A DNA stretch of 64,000 nucleotides from Todiramphus chloris collaris (GCA_025345505.1 JANVCC010000049.1:8384335-8448334), one strand, 5' to 3'; numbered from the stretch's first letter, positions 11,024 to 24,000 are shown. A program made the numbers and translations. Notes: generated from the letters alone by a model not told the origin.

Positions 11024-11106
11024 GTTCTTGTGTTAAGGTGCATCTAGTGCAGTTAGTGAAGTAGCGTAGAATCTACTGCCCTAAATGCTCCTTCTGGCAC
11101 AAGCTG
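11024..11106 (+). ncRNA. MIR18B: mir-18b precursor hairpin
   Basis: The 5' arm at 11034-11056 matches miR-18b-5p, with seed AAGGTGC. The base that separates 18b from 18a is visible: the arm ends GCAGTTAG rather than GCAGATAG. The 3' arm at about 11075-11098 starts ACTGCCCTAAATGC. The stem base is closed by CTTGTG (11027-11032) with CACAAG (11098-11103). Confidence 0.96.
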
Positions 11107-11219
11107 CTGCCTGCACGTCCAAAAAAACCGCATCCATCTGGCTTTAGCTCAGCGATTGCAATTCTAGTTAAAGTGGTTTTTTTTTCACTGAAGGCAATTG
11201 CCCAGGAAGTAGTTTTGTC

Positions 11220-11298
11220 CTAGCAGTATCAAAGTGCTCATAGTGCAGGTAGCTTTGAATTGGACCTACTGTAATGTGGGCACTTACAGTACTGCTAG
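11220..11298 (+). ncRNA. MIR20B: mir-20b precursor hairpin
   Basis: The 5' arm at 11230-11252 matches miR-20b-5p, with seed AAAGTGC and the CTCATAG core that sets 20b apart from 20a. The 3' arm at 11268-11289 starts ACTGTAATGTGGGC. CTAGCAGTA (11220-11228) pairs perfectly with TACTGCTAG (11290-11298) to close the stem. Confidence 0.96.
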
Positions 11299-11347
11299 AT
11301 AAAGTGCATCCTAGCTAGTGGCAGTTTCTGGTGAAGATGGTGCTGAT

Positions 11348-11419
11348 CACAGTCAGTTTTGCAGGTTTGCATCCCAGCTTACTAAAATTGCTGTGCAAAT
11401 CCATGCAAAACTGACTGTG
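11348..11419 (+). ncRNA. MIR19B2: mir-19b-2 precursor hairpin
   Basis: The mature strand is on the 3' arm at 11392-11414 and matches miR-19b, with seed GTGCAAA. The 5' arm at 11355-11378 begins AGTTTTGCAGGTTTGC. CACAGTCAGTTTTGCA and TGCAAAACTGACTGTG form an almost perfect outer stem. miR-19 is the main oncogenic component of the paralogous miR-17~92 cluster through PTEN repression. No miR-19a is present here. Confidence 0.96.
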
Positions 11420-11507
11420 GTGGTGGAGAATCTGTGGTGAGTGATGGGGTTTGAAGCTTTTTCTCCCTCTTTTTCCATGGAAGATCTGAAGATGCCTTGC
11501 GCTGGTT

Positions 11508-11584
11508 TCTCCATGGGTGGGGATTTGTTGCATTACTTGTAGCTATATGTAGAGTATTGCACTTGTCCCGGCCTGTGGAGGAAA
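11508..11584 (+). ncRNA. MIR92A2: mir-92a-2 precursor hairpin
   Basis: The 3' arm at 11555-11577 matches miR-92a, with seed ATTGCAC, and ends CCCGGCCTGTG. The 5' arm at 11515-11536 begins GGGTGGGGATTTG, which is diagnostic of the 92a-2 locus rather than 92a-1. It shares its seed with miR-363, about 140 bases further on. Confidence 0.96.
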
Positions 11585-11646
11585 GGAGGACTTGTCTTCA
11601 GGCTGAGCTGCCCTGAATTTGCCAGTATGGTAAGCTTTGTTTTGCT

Positions 11647-11724
11647 GTTGTCGGGTGGATCACGATGCAATTTTGATTAGTTTAGTAGGAGAAAAATTGC
11701 ACGGTATCCATCTGTAAACCGCAA
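11647..11724 (+). ncRNA. MIR363: mir-363 precursor hairpin
   Basis: The 3' arm at 11695-11717 matches miR-363-3p, with seed ATTGCAC followed by GGTATCC. The 5' arm at 11652-11673 begins CGGGTGGATCACG. It is the last member of the cluster. Its presence identifies the locus as miR-106a~363, since miR-363 has no counterpart in miR-17~92. Confidence 0.96.
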
Positions 11725-11986
11725 GACCTTCATCGCTGACAGCACGGCCTTTGTCACTAATCAGTTCTCTCAGCAGTCTGTGGTAATGTGTACAGTGCCT
11801 TGCTGGTGACTCCACAGCTTGAAGTGATGGGAAGAAAGAAAACTCGGGATGCTAAGGTTTGTCTACCATTTAAAAAGACAAAACAAAAGAAAAACCAAAC
11901 CCCTGGAACAGTTGCAGTGGTCCAGGAAAGGACGTTTGGGGAGTTTGTTTCTGTAATTGCATGTGAATGACTCTGGTGGACTTGCC

Positions 11987-11992
11987 AATAAA
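11987..11992 (+). terminator. Candidate poly(A) signal of the primary microRNA
   Basis: A canonical AATAAA lies 270 bases after the miR-363 mature strand and is followed within about 20 bases by a GU-rich stretch (CTTGTGTTT, 12010-12018). That is the normal arrangement for cleavage and polyadenylation. Isolated AATAAA hexamers are common by chance, so the evidence is positional only. Confidence 0.4.
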
Positions 11993-14900
11993 AAGATTTA
12001 AAAATGAAACTTGTGTTTAATACCGTATCTCACTAAGACGTGGTTGCAGTTAGACAAGGAATAAAAATATGGGAGTCCCCTTTTTTATTGGCCTATGGGA
12101 TAATACAGCCTTGTCCTGTCTGCTCCAGCAATCTCCTCAATTTTGAAGAAGGTGGATCAGCTACAAACCTTCTCTTGCTGCTGCTGCTTCAGAGAGGCTC
12201 TTTGCTGGGAAGGGGGATGTTTCTCCCCAGGGCAGGAGAAGGGTGTCTTCAAGTGATAGTGCTCAAACTTGCCCTTAAGTGATAGTCCACTCATTTTTAA
12301 ATTTTTTTTAATTTTATTTTATTCCACCCCTCCCCCCACCTTGACTCGTTGAACCTAGAGCTGCAGCTTGTCTTGAACTGCAGCCCTGGGAGTGAGGAGA
12401 CCTTGGTTTGTCCCAGCTTCAGAGGCTGGCAAAATGCTGCAGCCTGCTCTGCTGTGGGAGCAGAGACTGGGAACAGGTTCTGCTGCACAAGCTGAATGTG
12501 GCAGCCTGAAATTTAGTGCTCTGCTGTTGGGTGTCGGTGCTGGGAGAGTCTCTGCTGACTGAGCGAGCAAGGGGGTCTGGATGCCGTTGGGCAAAGGAGG
12601 GAGCTGAACGTGAGCCGCGTGTGGTGGGTGTGCAAGTGATGATGTGCTGGGGGAGAGCTGTGTTGCTGAGACTGCTGCTACAGTGCGGTACTCTAAAATG
12701 GTTTGAGGTTTGGGTGGCCTGCCTGCAAAGGGGAGCTTCTGCGTGTCTTGGGGAGAGGATTGCTTGGGTGCTGAGGCTTCAGCTGGGGTTTTTCTCTAGC
12801 CTGCCCTCTTGAAACTGTATGGTTACATGCCCTGTAACCATAGCCATGGTTATGTGGCAGAGCTGTTTGAGACTTGCTCCAGCACTTCTGCTTGTGGTCA
12901 CTGCAGTTGCCCCTGTACAAATAGATGTCCAGTTAAGGAGGCAGCACCAGGGAGTTTACAACACCATCCTTCCACAAAGCTAAAGTATTTTGAGATCTAA
13001 AAGGAACACTTTTGCTGGTCTGGCTTACGGTGGCCAGTGCAGCTGGGCTGATAACCATGGTCGCTCTGTGATGCGATCCTGTCCCTAGAGTCCTGTGCCC
13101 AGACCTGGTGCAAGGGGTGGTTGTTCACAGCAGGGAAGAAAATACCCCAAGCAGAGCAGTCCTTGCTGTTAGTGCAAGCACAACTACACAGCTCCTGTGA
13201 GGGCTTTCCTGCAGCCAGTGGCTCCAGATGATTTTCTACCTCAGAATCTAATCAGAGTTGTAATCTTCCCCGTGCTTTGGACAGCTGTAAACTGGACTTC
13301 AAATGCCTGTGCAAACAAAAGGCAAAGATGTTCCTTAAGTGTAGAGCCCTTCTTGGCTGCACCACTTGTTGACAGTGAGGGAAAATGGGTTGGAGTATGT
13401 GCTAATTGTGATTTACTGTAGTACATCGTACGCCAACCGAGTGGAAGGCATCAGGCTGTGTTCACACCGGGAACGAAGCCCAAATTTGCTACCGTGTTAA
13501 TGTCCTCTTGGGAGACGCTTCAAGCCTGGCTTTGTATTGCTAATACTGGAGCTGTACCCAGCTCTTGTGTGGGGTCTTACTGCTGCTTTTTGGGTGAACT
13601 GGGCTTGTGTTGATGGGGTGGGTTCTGGAGGGGATTTGGTGCTACTGGCGGGCATGCTCAGCACAGACAGTGTTTGGTACAAGGTGCTGGTGTGGTCAGC
13701 CCAGGATCTTGCCAGCAAGGGCTTTGAACACTGTGGTAGAGCCAGAGCTTGAGACAGGCCCCCCAAAACTGTCCCCCCCAGTCTGAGCTGTTAGCAGGTG
13801 ACCGATAGCTTCGGCAGTAAGCGGGGTGTATGTTTGAGTTATCTGGCTGAGCAGGATTGTTGTTGTCTGATCCTGCAAGTGAAAGCTATCTATTAACAGC
13901 GTAGGTGTTTGCTGTTCTGGTGAGTATCTACACAATCTGTTCCAAGTGACAAGCCTGTGGTTTGCAGTTTGGGTGGTTTGCAGGGAATTTACTGACTTTG
14001 AGCAAAGTGTTGGAATTTGGAAGCAAGCTGAATGTCCCTGCCATTGTAAACTAGCTCAGGCATCAGGAGGAAGCAGGATCCTCTGCTCTTTTGGGAGCGG
14101 TTTCTGCAAACCCTGCCCTGTGTGTGCTTGGTACATATAGAGTAAGTTGGTTTTATTGTCAGGCTCCGGTATTCAAGCACAGTGGGGTGGATGGTGCATC
14201 TATAGGACCTGCACACACACTGTGTTTTCTCCAGGGTACTGGTGAAATGGTGAGGAGGGGCTAACTCAAAGGGCGTTGGCATTGCAGGATTTGGAAGTCA
14301 AGCGTGCTTCTGTTACCACCTTAGTGCACCTCTAAGGCTGATGAGGAGTGTGGTGTGATTAGAGGCTGCAGGGGCTTTGTGTGATGAACTCTCATTCACT
14401 GTACATCTTCCACTGAGTCATTTCTCATGTATGAACTCTACTGTCCCTTCCTCTCTTGCACCTGAGGATAAACTGGCTCGAGCAGATTGCAGAAACTCCT
14501 CTCTGAGCCTGTCACCCCTGGCCTACCCATCCTGGCAGCTGTGTCAAACCTGCAGCCTGTTTTACACCGCCCTGATCCCCGTGTCATGACTTATGTTTTC
14601 AAAGGCTTAAAAATCCTGATCTTGACTTCTGAAGTAACAAAAGACTCGTCTTTACGCTGGTAGCACTGTGCAGAATTGCCTTGTCCAGAACATTGCTTTG
14701 GGAGATTTTTCAGGAGATGCCCTTGCTTTCCAAGGGGTTGGATGCCCCATAGAATCAGGAGGAGTTCCAGGAGGACAAAAAAGCTCCAAAAACCCCCACA
14801 GACAAACCCAACCCCAAAGCAAATGAGTCCAAGTGGTGATTTTTGGGTAGTTTGCATATCTGAACTCTGTGAAGGTGGATGCAGAGATGGGGTGCGCAGA

Positions 14901-17900
14901 GCTCTGCAGTGGGGTGTCCACCTGCAGAGTGGGGCTGTGTTTGGGGAGCTCTGGAGTTTGTCCCCAGCTCCCTGCAAGGGGGTAATCAGTGGGATCTTGG
15001 GCTTTTCTGATGTACCTTCTGACCTGCCCTGACCCTGCCTTTGGAGGAGCTGAAGTTGGGTGTTTCCCCCCAGTCTCTCTGAGGATCCTTTCTGCAGCCC
15101 CTTCTCCCATGGGAAGCACAGAGGGTGCAGGGATGGGTGTCCAGGCTCTGCATTAATGCTTTGCTACAGTGAAGGAGGAAAGGGGTGAAATCTCCCTGGC
15201 CACACACGTGCTGCTGCTATGGCTGTGCAGGTGTGAGGGTTGCTGTGCTGCTTTTTAAACAAGGAGGGTGGGGTTTTTTTTGTTACCCATGAGAAGCCTT
15301 GCAACCATGTGGCCATTGGACATTGGTGCTGAGGGGCTATGGCTGTTACAGTGGTTATTTTGGGGGGGGTGGCTGGGGAGGAAATGTCAGAAAGGAGTCA
15401 GCAGCAGTAATTTTTCACTGGAAGTATATAAATAGCTATGAGCACAGGCAGATGTGAGGGCTTCTCGTGGAAAGACGCATCTCTGGCTCTGGAAACTTTA
15501 GAGGACTTTTAACATTGGAACACCTAGGCTATCTTTATAGAGTGGGAATATTTCATATTATTTCCTTCCTGCCACACAACACTTTCTGTTATTTAATATG
15601 CATATGGTTATTCCCAGATGTAATTGGTGTTTATCTTGCAGAGTATCTAGTGGATACTTTGCTTTTCTCTTAAAGGAAGCTTGGTAAAATCATTCGTAAC
15701 TTCTGAAGTGTCGTTTCTTTTTGAAGTATCTTCTGCTGTTGATGGTCTTCAGGGTGATTTATTTTTTTTGTTATAACACAGTCACGTTTAAATTGGCCCA
15801 GGTAAGTATTTCTAACTGGTGTGTCTCTCACAGCTCACAGCCTGTGTGCTTGCTGCCCTCGTTCCCAAGTTACTCTGTCCAAAGTAATTACAATGTGTAT
15901 TCGTAAAATCTGGGTTTCGTTTCCATGTTATTGGGTTTAATTCATTGCTGACAAAAAGATGTAGTTCTAATTTGCTTATGTTGGTCACTTAACCAAACGT
16001 TGTTCTGATCCAAACCAACTTCCAACCTGGACCTGCTGGCCGAGAAAGCGATTCCGCGTTGCATCCATCCTTGGTCTCCTCCCTGTCTGCACTCCTCTCC
16101 CGTATAAGAGCTGCTCTGCTGATACACCAGAGTAAAACTCCCCATTCTCTTTAACTTTTTACATCCAGCTGTTGATTGAAGTTGCTGTACTTGTGCAGTC
16201 TGTACGCCAGCTGCTGCAGCCGGATCAGAAGTCACCAGGTATGTGGCTAATTATGTTTCCCATTGGAAGTGTTGCTTGTAAAGGTTGGGTTTCATTTGCC
16301 AAAGGATTTAATGAAATGTAGGGAATTGCAGCACTGAACCACAGGGGAAATCACCAATGCTGTTTTTACGTATTGCATATATTTAAATTGTGTAGAAGAC
16401 ATTACCATTTTGTTACTCTGGTGATGCAGAGCTGGAGTCAAGTGATTTATTATTTTTTAATTACTATGATTTAATTTTTTTAAATATTATTTTTTAAATG
16501 GAATGGGCACTTTGGTGCAAAGTGCTGTTCTTGTGCTGGTCTCTGCTGGTGGAGGCATCAAACCTGGTTCCCTGGTAGGTACCCTGCAGCAATAGCTTGA
16601 AAAGTTTGAAAGGACGTATCTCTTGTGACTTCAAAGGCCACACTTTGTCAGCCAGCCTGCCTGCTCAGAGATTCATTGCAACAATGAAAAGAAAATTAAG
16701 ATCTTCCTGCCCTAAAAACATGGCCCCCTTCCTTCCTCCAAAGCTGGACCACTCGCTCATCTGTGTTCTTTAGCAGCAAAGCCCAAAGCATTCCTCCCTT
16801 CCTGTACCTGACAGCGATGCAGGTGCTTGTTAGCGTTTAACAAACACTTTTTTTTTAAGTAGCACCGAGTCCCAGAATGTCCACTTCTGTTAATTTTTAG
16901 TGATTTGAGATGGGCACTTAAATCCCTGAAAGTGGCTTGAAAATCCCTGTGCTGAGGTTGGCTGTCAGTGGTGGTGATGGGTCTGCAGCTCCAAACTGAT
17001 GGTGCTTGTAGCTGACTTTTCAGCTTTCTGCCTGGGATGTGGGAGGACTTGGGCACTGATGGGGAAGTGCCATCCCAGGAGACAGGAGGTTTGTCCTGGT
17101 CGTGCTCCCCAGATATCACCGTTCCACTGGGGAGGCTGCAGGACTGGCTGACATGGCTTCTCTTTTTTCCTCTTATTAAAAACGGTCTTTTGTATTCACT
17201 AGTTTGCTGGTTTAACTGATGAAAAATCTGGATTTGCATTGATATGGAGTAAAAAGGATACAGAAAGATGGAAAAAGAATTTTGTCTTTGCTGTCTCTTT
17301 CGGCTTTTGCAAGCTACCAAATCCTTGTTTTACTCAAGGAGCGATTTCTACTAGAACAGAATGTTTATGATGATGATGAAAACCTAATAAAACAGCCCTA
17401 CAGCTGAAGAATTCTGCATCTGCACCTTATCCTTCAATCCAAGAGCAGCATATGACAGCTTAATTGTTTGATTAAAAATGTTTTACTTCTCCTTATCATA
17501 ATACAGTACAGAAAGGAGTGTGAGATGGCTACTCACCCTCTGTTTTGGGGAGACTTCATGGTAAGTGCTTTATCTGCAGAGAAAGCTGCAGTTAGTTTTA
17601 AAGAAAATTGAATTTAAAACTAGCAGAGTTAGGACTGTATCGGGAGAGTGGTTCTTCCACCAACAAGCCCGTGTGTGAGCAGCAGGGATGGGAAGAAGTG
17701 TTGCTTGCCATTGCCACCTACCTGTGCAATTTTATTAGTACAGTATACGTAGCAAAACACGTTGCACTAACTCTGATCATTGCATTGCCACAGCTCTGCT
17801 GATGGGCTGCTCCCGAGGCAGCAGTGTGGTAAATGGACCTGCTCAAAATTATTTTTTTATATCAAAAATGTCTTTTTACCTAGTTATGCCTCACTCTCCA

Positions 17901-19739
17901 ACTAAAACATGAGCCTGGCTTGTTTTAGGAGGTGATGACAAGCAGATAAAATGGAATTAGAGCCTCTAGTGTGGGCAGAGCTGCAGTTCTGCCTTTAATA
18001 GTTTCTCACTCGGGAAATTTGTGTTGCAATGCTGATGCTCCAGCTGCTGGAAGGTTGTTGGAGGAGGCAGGGGTTAGCAGGTTGCTGAACTTCTCAGACC
18101 TGTGCGAGCATCCTGCTCTGGTGACTTAAACCTGCTTGTGAAGCCGCTCTACCCAAGGTGCTTGCAGAAAGCATCGCCCGTCAGACCTGCTGGGGATAGG
18201 AGGAGGACGTTCGGGTGAAGCTCCACAGCTGCTGCTTCGTCGGGCTGTAAAAGATACATGAGCGCCATCTAGACTAATGCTATTTATTGCTTCCCCCCTA
18301 TTTTCTAATGGGCTGTGACCAGTCAGCGTCCCGGTGGAAGCTGCACGAGTGAGAGAGGGAAAAGTTGTTGGTGCTCAGTTGTGCTGCCTGCAATCGGGGA
18401 GCTTTGCAAACGGGAGCTCGGAAAAAGTGGGAAGACTTCCCTGTGGCTCTGTCAGCCCACCGTGCTCGGCTGGGCACCAGACTGTCCCCTAGCATGGCTC
18501 AGAGTGATGGCACAAGACCTCGGGGGACCCTCCTGTCTTTGTGAGAGCTGGTCCTGGGCTCAGAAGCTTTGCAGCTGTGTTGGGCAGGATTTGCCTCACT
18601 TCAGCTGCCTGCTGTGGGATCCTGTTCTGCTTTTTCTTTGCCATTAATGAGCTACTGGTCATCAGAACCAGACCCACTTTGCTTGCGTCCCATCGGATGC
18701 CAGGGGTGCCAGTGCCACAGCTGCTCAGGCTGTTGGTGCCATGTGCAGGTACGTTGCCTTGCTGGGTTTTGGGTTCCCGCAAAGCCCAGACGGGAGCCCG
18801 CTGAGGTGTCTTGTTTGCACGTCAAGGCATCGTGTTGGAGCTGTGAGCTGCAGCCTTGTACCGGTGCTCATGCTGGGGCTGGCTGTGAGCTGTCTTGCTC
18901 CTGGCCCCACAGCACTGCCCACTGCCCATGGAGTTACTGTCCTGGCTGCCCAAATGCAGCCAGTGTGCTCTACTCCTGATGCAGCCCTGTTCTGCTTCAC
19001 GGCTGGTTTTTACAGCATGGATTTGGAAGATTCATGCACATCCCTGACTGAAGAAAAGAGTTGGTCGGGTGGGGAAAATACAGCTTTGTCAGATCTGTTG
19101 CTTGGCCTGATTTTACTTCTTGATCATGTTGTTTCTGGGTAAAGCTTTTATCCCTTGTCACGATAAGCTGAGGCTGCTATAAAAGGCCTCCTAGAAACCC
19201 CCATGTGCAATGTGAGTGTGATTGCCTCTCCGAGCCAAGCCTGCAGCCTCTCAGAAAGTGTTACCGGAGCTTCTTCAAGAAAAACTACTTTTGTTCTGCC
19301 CATAAACTGAATGCAAATGGGTCTTTTCATAATTTGAGATGCTGGAGCCATGGCTCTCTGCCTCTGCCAAGGGCTTGCCTTGACTTCGTGGAGCCTTTCA
19401 CCATTCTGGTGCTGTAGGGACCAGCTCAGAGATGGGAGCAGGCTTTGCAGCCCCAGTGCTGGCCACTCACGGGCTCTGTTGGGGCAGCTGCCCATGGCTA
19501 TCTGGGAATTACCAGGCCAGCAGGAGTGTAGTGGCTGCTGCAGAGGTGGGAAGGGAAACAGGCATAAAAATGAGTGAGGAAAAGCTGCGTGTGGCAGGTG
19601 AGGGACTGAGCTGCCAGAGGGTTTCTCCAAATGGCTCGCAGCCCTGCCTCCTGGTCCCAGCCCCGGCACAGTGGCTGGACGGTTTTAGTCCCAAATCTTC
19701 AGCCTCCTGGTTTTCCATTCGCCACACGAGGGCAGGATG

Positions 19740-20180
19740 TTTCTAAATAAAATACAGCAAGAAGTCTCCGGCCGGACAATCTGCAGCCCGAGCCTCCCTC
19801 TGGCTTGGGGCGAGCTGGGCACAGCGGCCCCCTCCGCCTTTCGGCCCCCTCCGCCTTTCACCCCCGCAGTCCCAGGGAGGAAGATGAACCTGCGGGGAGC
19901 CCGTGTGTGCAGAGCCCACCTGAGCTGCTGAGAACATCCCCCCTGCCCAAGGGAACCGCCCCGCCGTTTGCTAGCTCGCTGCTCCGTTATCCCTCTGGGC
20001 AAACTTCGTTTACTCCAGTGGCGTTAGCCCTGCATCATAAATGTCTTTTCTGACCATGCTGCAGGTCAGCGGCCTTCGCTCCCCTGGCACCCGCTTCCCC
20101 CAGCTGCGGGGATGCTCTCGGCAGCCCCGGGACGATTTCACGCTGCGCCCCCCAGGCTCTGCCTGCCGGCTGCTCTCTAG
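19740..20180. other. GC-richer patch with a tandem 17-mer duplication
   Basis: GC and CpG content rise above the surrounding intergenic DNA. A 17-base unit GGCCCCCTCCGCCTTTC occurs twice head-to-tail (19826-19842, 19843-19859). It could be a small CpG island, an enhancer or nothing. No start, splice or coding signal supports a gene. Confidence 0.35.
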
Positions 20181-20285
20181 GTCAGCTCAGCTTCGGGTGC
20201 TTTTGAACAGGATGGACTTAACAGGAGTTTGTCTGTTTGGAGTGAGTTTGTCTGCTGCCTCTGACTCGAGTTTCTTTCTCTCAAC

Positions 20286-20317
20286 TTTTTTTTTTTTTTT
20301 TTTCTTCTTCTTTTTTT
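20286..20317. repeat. Poly-T/pyrimidine tract
   Basis: T-rich run of about 32 bases with a few TTC interruptions. It could be the reversed A-tail of a decayed retrocopy, but no retroposon body is recognisable beside it. Confidence 0.8.
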
Positions 20318-20969
20318 GATGGAAATGTAGCAAATGCCCAGTGTGAATACATGGTTTTAAGAAAAAAACCCCACCTAATATGGATTTATCAGTGTAGCAA
20401 ATAATACTCATGGGCTTAAAACCAAAGCAAGGATGCTTGGGGGCTGTCAAAGGAAGATGCTAAAGGCTTTGTGGTGGGTGCTGAGGGCAGAAGCACAGGG
20501 AGTGAAAGTGGGGCAGGGGCAACCCCCTGAGTGGCTCCAAGGAAAGGCCTTGGAGATGTTCCTCTCCAAAAGCCTCTTCAGTTGCATTAACAAAATGCTT
20601 TTCTCTCACAGACAGTGTGGGCAGGCAGGCTGCAATTTATAGGTCTGGAGGAAATCCTGCTCGCAGTCCAGAGTAGCAAATGTCTGTTAACATATTATTA
20701 GAAGTGACAGAATAACAAGAAATGAGGATAAAGCCCATTCCCCCCAGTGGAGCAATGTGATTGCTGGTGGGGAAAAGTCTACCAGATATTATTAATCTTA
20801 AAATGTCAGAAATGTCATAGTCACTGCAATAAAACACAAGTCTCTATCGGTTATCTTGAGAACAGTCAGAAGACATGATAGGAAACCCCCTCAGCGTGGC
20901 TGTCTTCTCCCTGCCAAGGGCTCCCATAAATCTTTTGCCTTTTGCAGTTTTTTCAAAACTTCACTTGGA

Positions 20970-21023
20970 GAACAAAAAAACCAACAACCAAACCCAAACA
21001 AACAAAAAACAACAAAAAACCCC
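20970..21023. repeat. A/C-rich low-complexity tract
   Basis: About 54 bases made almost only of A and C, with CAAACAAAC and AAAAAAC units ending in AAAACCCC. Low-complexity sequence; no element recognised. Confidence 0.75.
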
Positions 21024-24000
21024 AGCCAGAGGTGGCTGCTGGGGGAAGTGCCAGAGAAGATATTGGTGTTCGGAGGCCTGACTGTCCTTCGCTAGGGGTA
21101 AGTTTGTGCCATCTTGCTCCTGCTGCTCAAAACCCAGTTTCTGCCCAAGCCCTCCCTACCTGCCCTCAGGGCTGTGCCCGCAGAGCTGCAGGCACTGTTG
21201 GCTTTACATCAGTGTACATTGTCCCAGTCATCTCCTCCTAGATACGCTTCTTGTTTGCTTGCTATCGCAGGTAATTTTTCATGTCCTCCTGTGTGAAGCG
21301 CTTGGGAGGAGACGCTGGCTCCAGTTAAAGTTTTATTAGTGTCTTCAGTCTGGCTGAGTTATTGCGGCTCTGGGGGAGGAACACGTCCCTGGCCTCAGCC
21401 GTATCGTGTGCAGAGGATGGGGCAGGCAAACACAACCTGCACCCTGGCATCCCCCTGCTCTTGCTCATCCTCCCGTCATCTGATCTCCTCAAGCCTGGGG
21501 CTCTCTCTGGTTATGCCAGGGTGACTGCTGCTGTAAGCCAAGAAAATCCAGGGATTGGGGCCACTGGAGCCAGAGGGGATGCCAGTGGCAATGGGGACAG
21601 TGGCACTGGTGTTGTGCCCTGACTGCTAACAAGTTCTCTCCCCCATTAAAAAAAAAAAAAACACTCCACCCCCCAGTCCAGACTGATGTAAGTCACTGCT
21701 GCACTGTTGGGCTTTTACCAGGGTAGGAAGAGGTGGTTTCTTTGGTTCTCCCGTTCTCGCTTGTGCGTGGTGAGCTGAAGTGCAGGACAGGAGCAAGGGA
21801 GGGAGATGGCCAGGCAGGAGGTTCCGTGGCTTGTGCCAGGCCTGGATACTACCACTCAGCCCCGGTGGGGACAGAAAAGTTATTTATCTTTGAAAGTGAT
21901 TATTCTCCTTTGCTATCACTCTCATGAATTTACAGGAGTAAACAGCTGACAGGTCATGATGGAGTTTAAGGATTGAATTTGGAAAAACCAATTCCTCCAC
22001 GAGTGTTGTTAACCTGCTACTCATTAGGGAGAAAGAAAAGGTGATGTTCTGTGGGGTGTTAAAGCCTTGAATCCATTTTGGGTCACCTCCCAGCATGTGC
22101 CTTGGCAGTCCCGGTGTCCAGACCAGGAACTGCCAAGCAGTGTGTTATCCTGTGGCTGGTTTGCCATCAATGGCTCCTGGCAGGACTGGAGCTGCCCGAG
22201 GAAATTCCTCACCCTTTTTGGCAGCTAATGATAGTAATGATTCAAAATAGCTCTTCAAATTTAAGGCTCCCTCTGCCTTCAAATCCTGGCCACCCCATCA
22301 CCTAGAAAACATGGAACATTAATTTGAAAAACTATCCTAGTGAATAAACTCCTCTGCTAAATATGTAGATGTGTACCAACAGGCACAGAAATTAGCTAGC
22401 TGGATGAAAAAAAACCTGGTGGCTATCAGCACCTGGCTTGCAGTCAGTATTGTACTGGTTCCAGAGTTCATTTCCACTGGTTCTAGATACAGGTCCTACA
22501 AACTATTTTCCTGCAGTTCTTTGGTGGAGTCTCTGACTCAATGCCAAGCTCAAATCCAAGGAAATCCAGAGTAAATCTCTCTGCAGAGTTGTGTGAGGTT
22601 GGTAAAAGTGGAGGAATGCTTGCCAGCTGCTCTGCAGGGAAATCTGGCCCTCTGGCAAAATCCAGGGACTGGATGTCAGCGAGAAAATCCCACTGACTTC
22701 ATCCGGGCCAGGATTCGGGTCGGGGGAGCGGGCTTAAAGGCTCGAAGCACCGATGCCAAGCCCAGCTCCACTGCCCTATTTCCAGCACTGGAGCCCTGCT
22801 GACTAACCTCTGTTCTGGTAGGGTTTAGCCACAGTGAGTATTTAGTTGCACATCAGGTGTGCTGCTGTGGTTGCTGCGGGAGGCAAAGTGCCGGTGGATG
22901 CTGCCGAGGGTTCTGAGCGGGGTTGTCCCTGCTCACAGCACCTTCCCCCTTTGCATGGGCTGCATGCGAACAGGTAATGTGCTGGGTTTTGCCCCTCGGC
23001 TCCCAGCACAGTCAAGAACTTGGGTATGGAAACAAACCTGGGTTTCTTTTTGCTAGTTTGGGAACATTGGTGACTTCTCTGGGTCCTTCTCTGTGGCTCC
23101 TTGTGCCTGGCACCAGCCTGCCTGTGGGCTGAGCTTAGGATGTTCAGCCTGATGCCAAGCACCAGGATCTGCTGTGCTGCATGCAATGCTCTACTGCAAT
23201 TTAGTTCACCTTTAAAATACACACAATTAAATTTTAAGACTCAGCACTTTTCTGGATCTGACCCTGTGAACACAAAAGGCTCCTCCAGAATGGCATAAAA
23301 TACCCAAGGAGACAAACCAGCTGACCTAGGCACTTTTGGGTTTGTTTTTCTTTTACATCTGAAGATGTACAACCAGAGGGAGGGAAAAACCAGGACAATT
23401 TCTTTTCAAACAGGCCAGTATTTCTGGCTTTACATGTCTCCTCTTTGATGACTGACTTCAGTGACCCACAATGGTTAAATACTGTAACTTCCCTTCAGAT
23501 CAAAAAAAAAAACCCCATAGCACCGATGTCCTTGAATACTTTGAGATTTGGCCTGTGTTCAGACCAATTCATAGAATGCAGCTCAAAAACTCACTCGGTG
23601 CCAAGTCTGTGATGCTTTGTCTTGTTTTAGCCAATATGGGTAGAAGTGATTTCACAAATTCTGCCAATGGTGGGTTGCTTGGGTGAGCTGCTGCCTGGGT
23701 TGATGCCTGTCAGGGTTGTGGGGGGCATGGGTGAGCCCCGGGTGCCTCTTGGACACAGTCTTGCAGATGGAGCTGCCCAGCCCTGCTCCTGGCTGGTACT
23801 GAATGGTGCAGAGGGGTTTGGGTGGCTTGCCCAAAATGCATCGCTATTTGCTTGTTTTCCAGGCTGTTTTTGGCTGCTGTGTATGCTGTCTGCATGCAGC
23901 TTTTGGCTGCTTGTTGGTGGCACAGGGAATCTGTGAATGGCAAAGTTCCTGCTGAAATCCCCCTCTGAGAGCCTCAGGAGACTCTCACTTTCCAGCTGTT

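Larger units (their letters stand above)
10776..11992 (+). ncRNA. Primary microRNA transcript carrying the miR-106a~363 cluster (minimal extent)
   Basis: Six precursor hairpins on one strand occupy 846 bases (10879-11724) and must be cut from a shared transcript by Drosha and then Dicer. The left limit given is a strong candidate splice acceptor: a pyrimidine tract TTTTCTCTTTTGGCAG ends at 10775. The right limit is an AATAAA at 11987-11992. The true transcript probably starts in the CpG island to the left. The order 106a, 18b, 20b, 19b-2, 92a-2, 363 is the gnathostome miR-106a~363 order. The set (18b, 20b and 363 present; 17, 18a and 19a absent) excludes miR-17~92. The products repress cell-cycle and differentiation targets and are typical of embryonic and proliferating cells. 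Confidence 0.8.

Noticed and set aside
10879-11724. Assignment to the miR-17~92 (MIR17HG) cluster
   Set aside because: The members are 106a, 18b, 20b, 19b-2, 92a-2 and 363. miR-17, 18a and 19a are absent, and the 18 and 20 arms carry the b-type bases.
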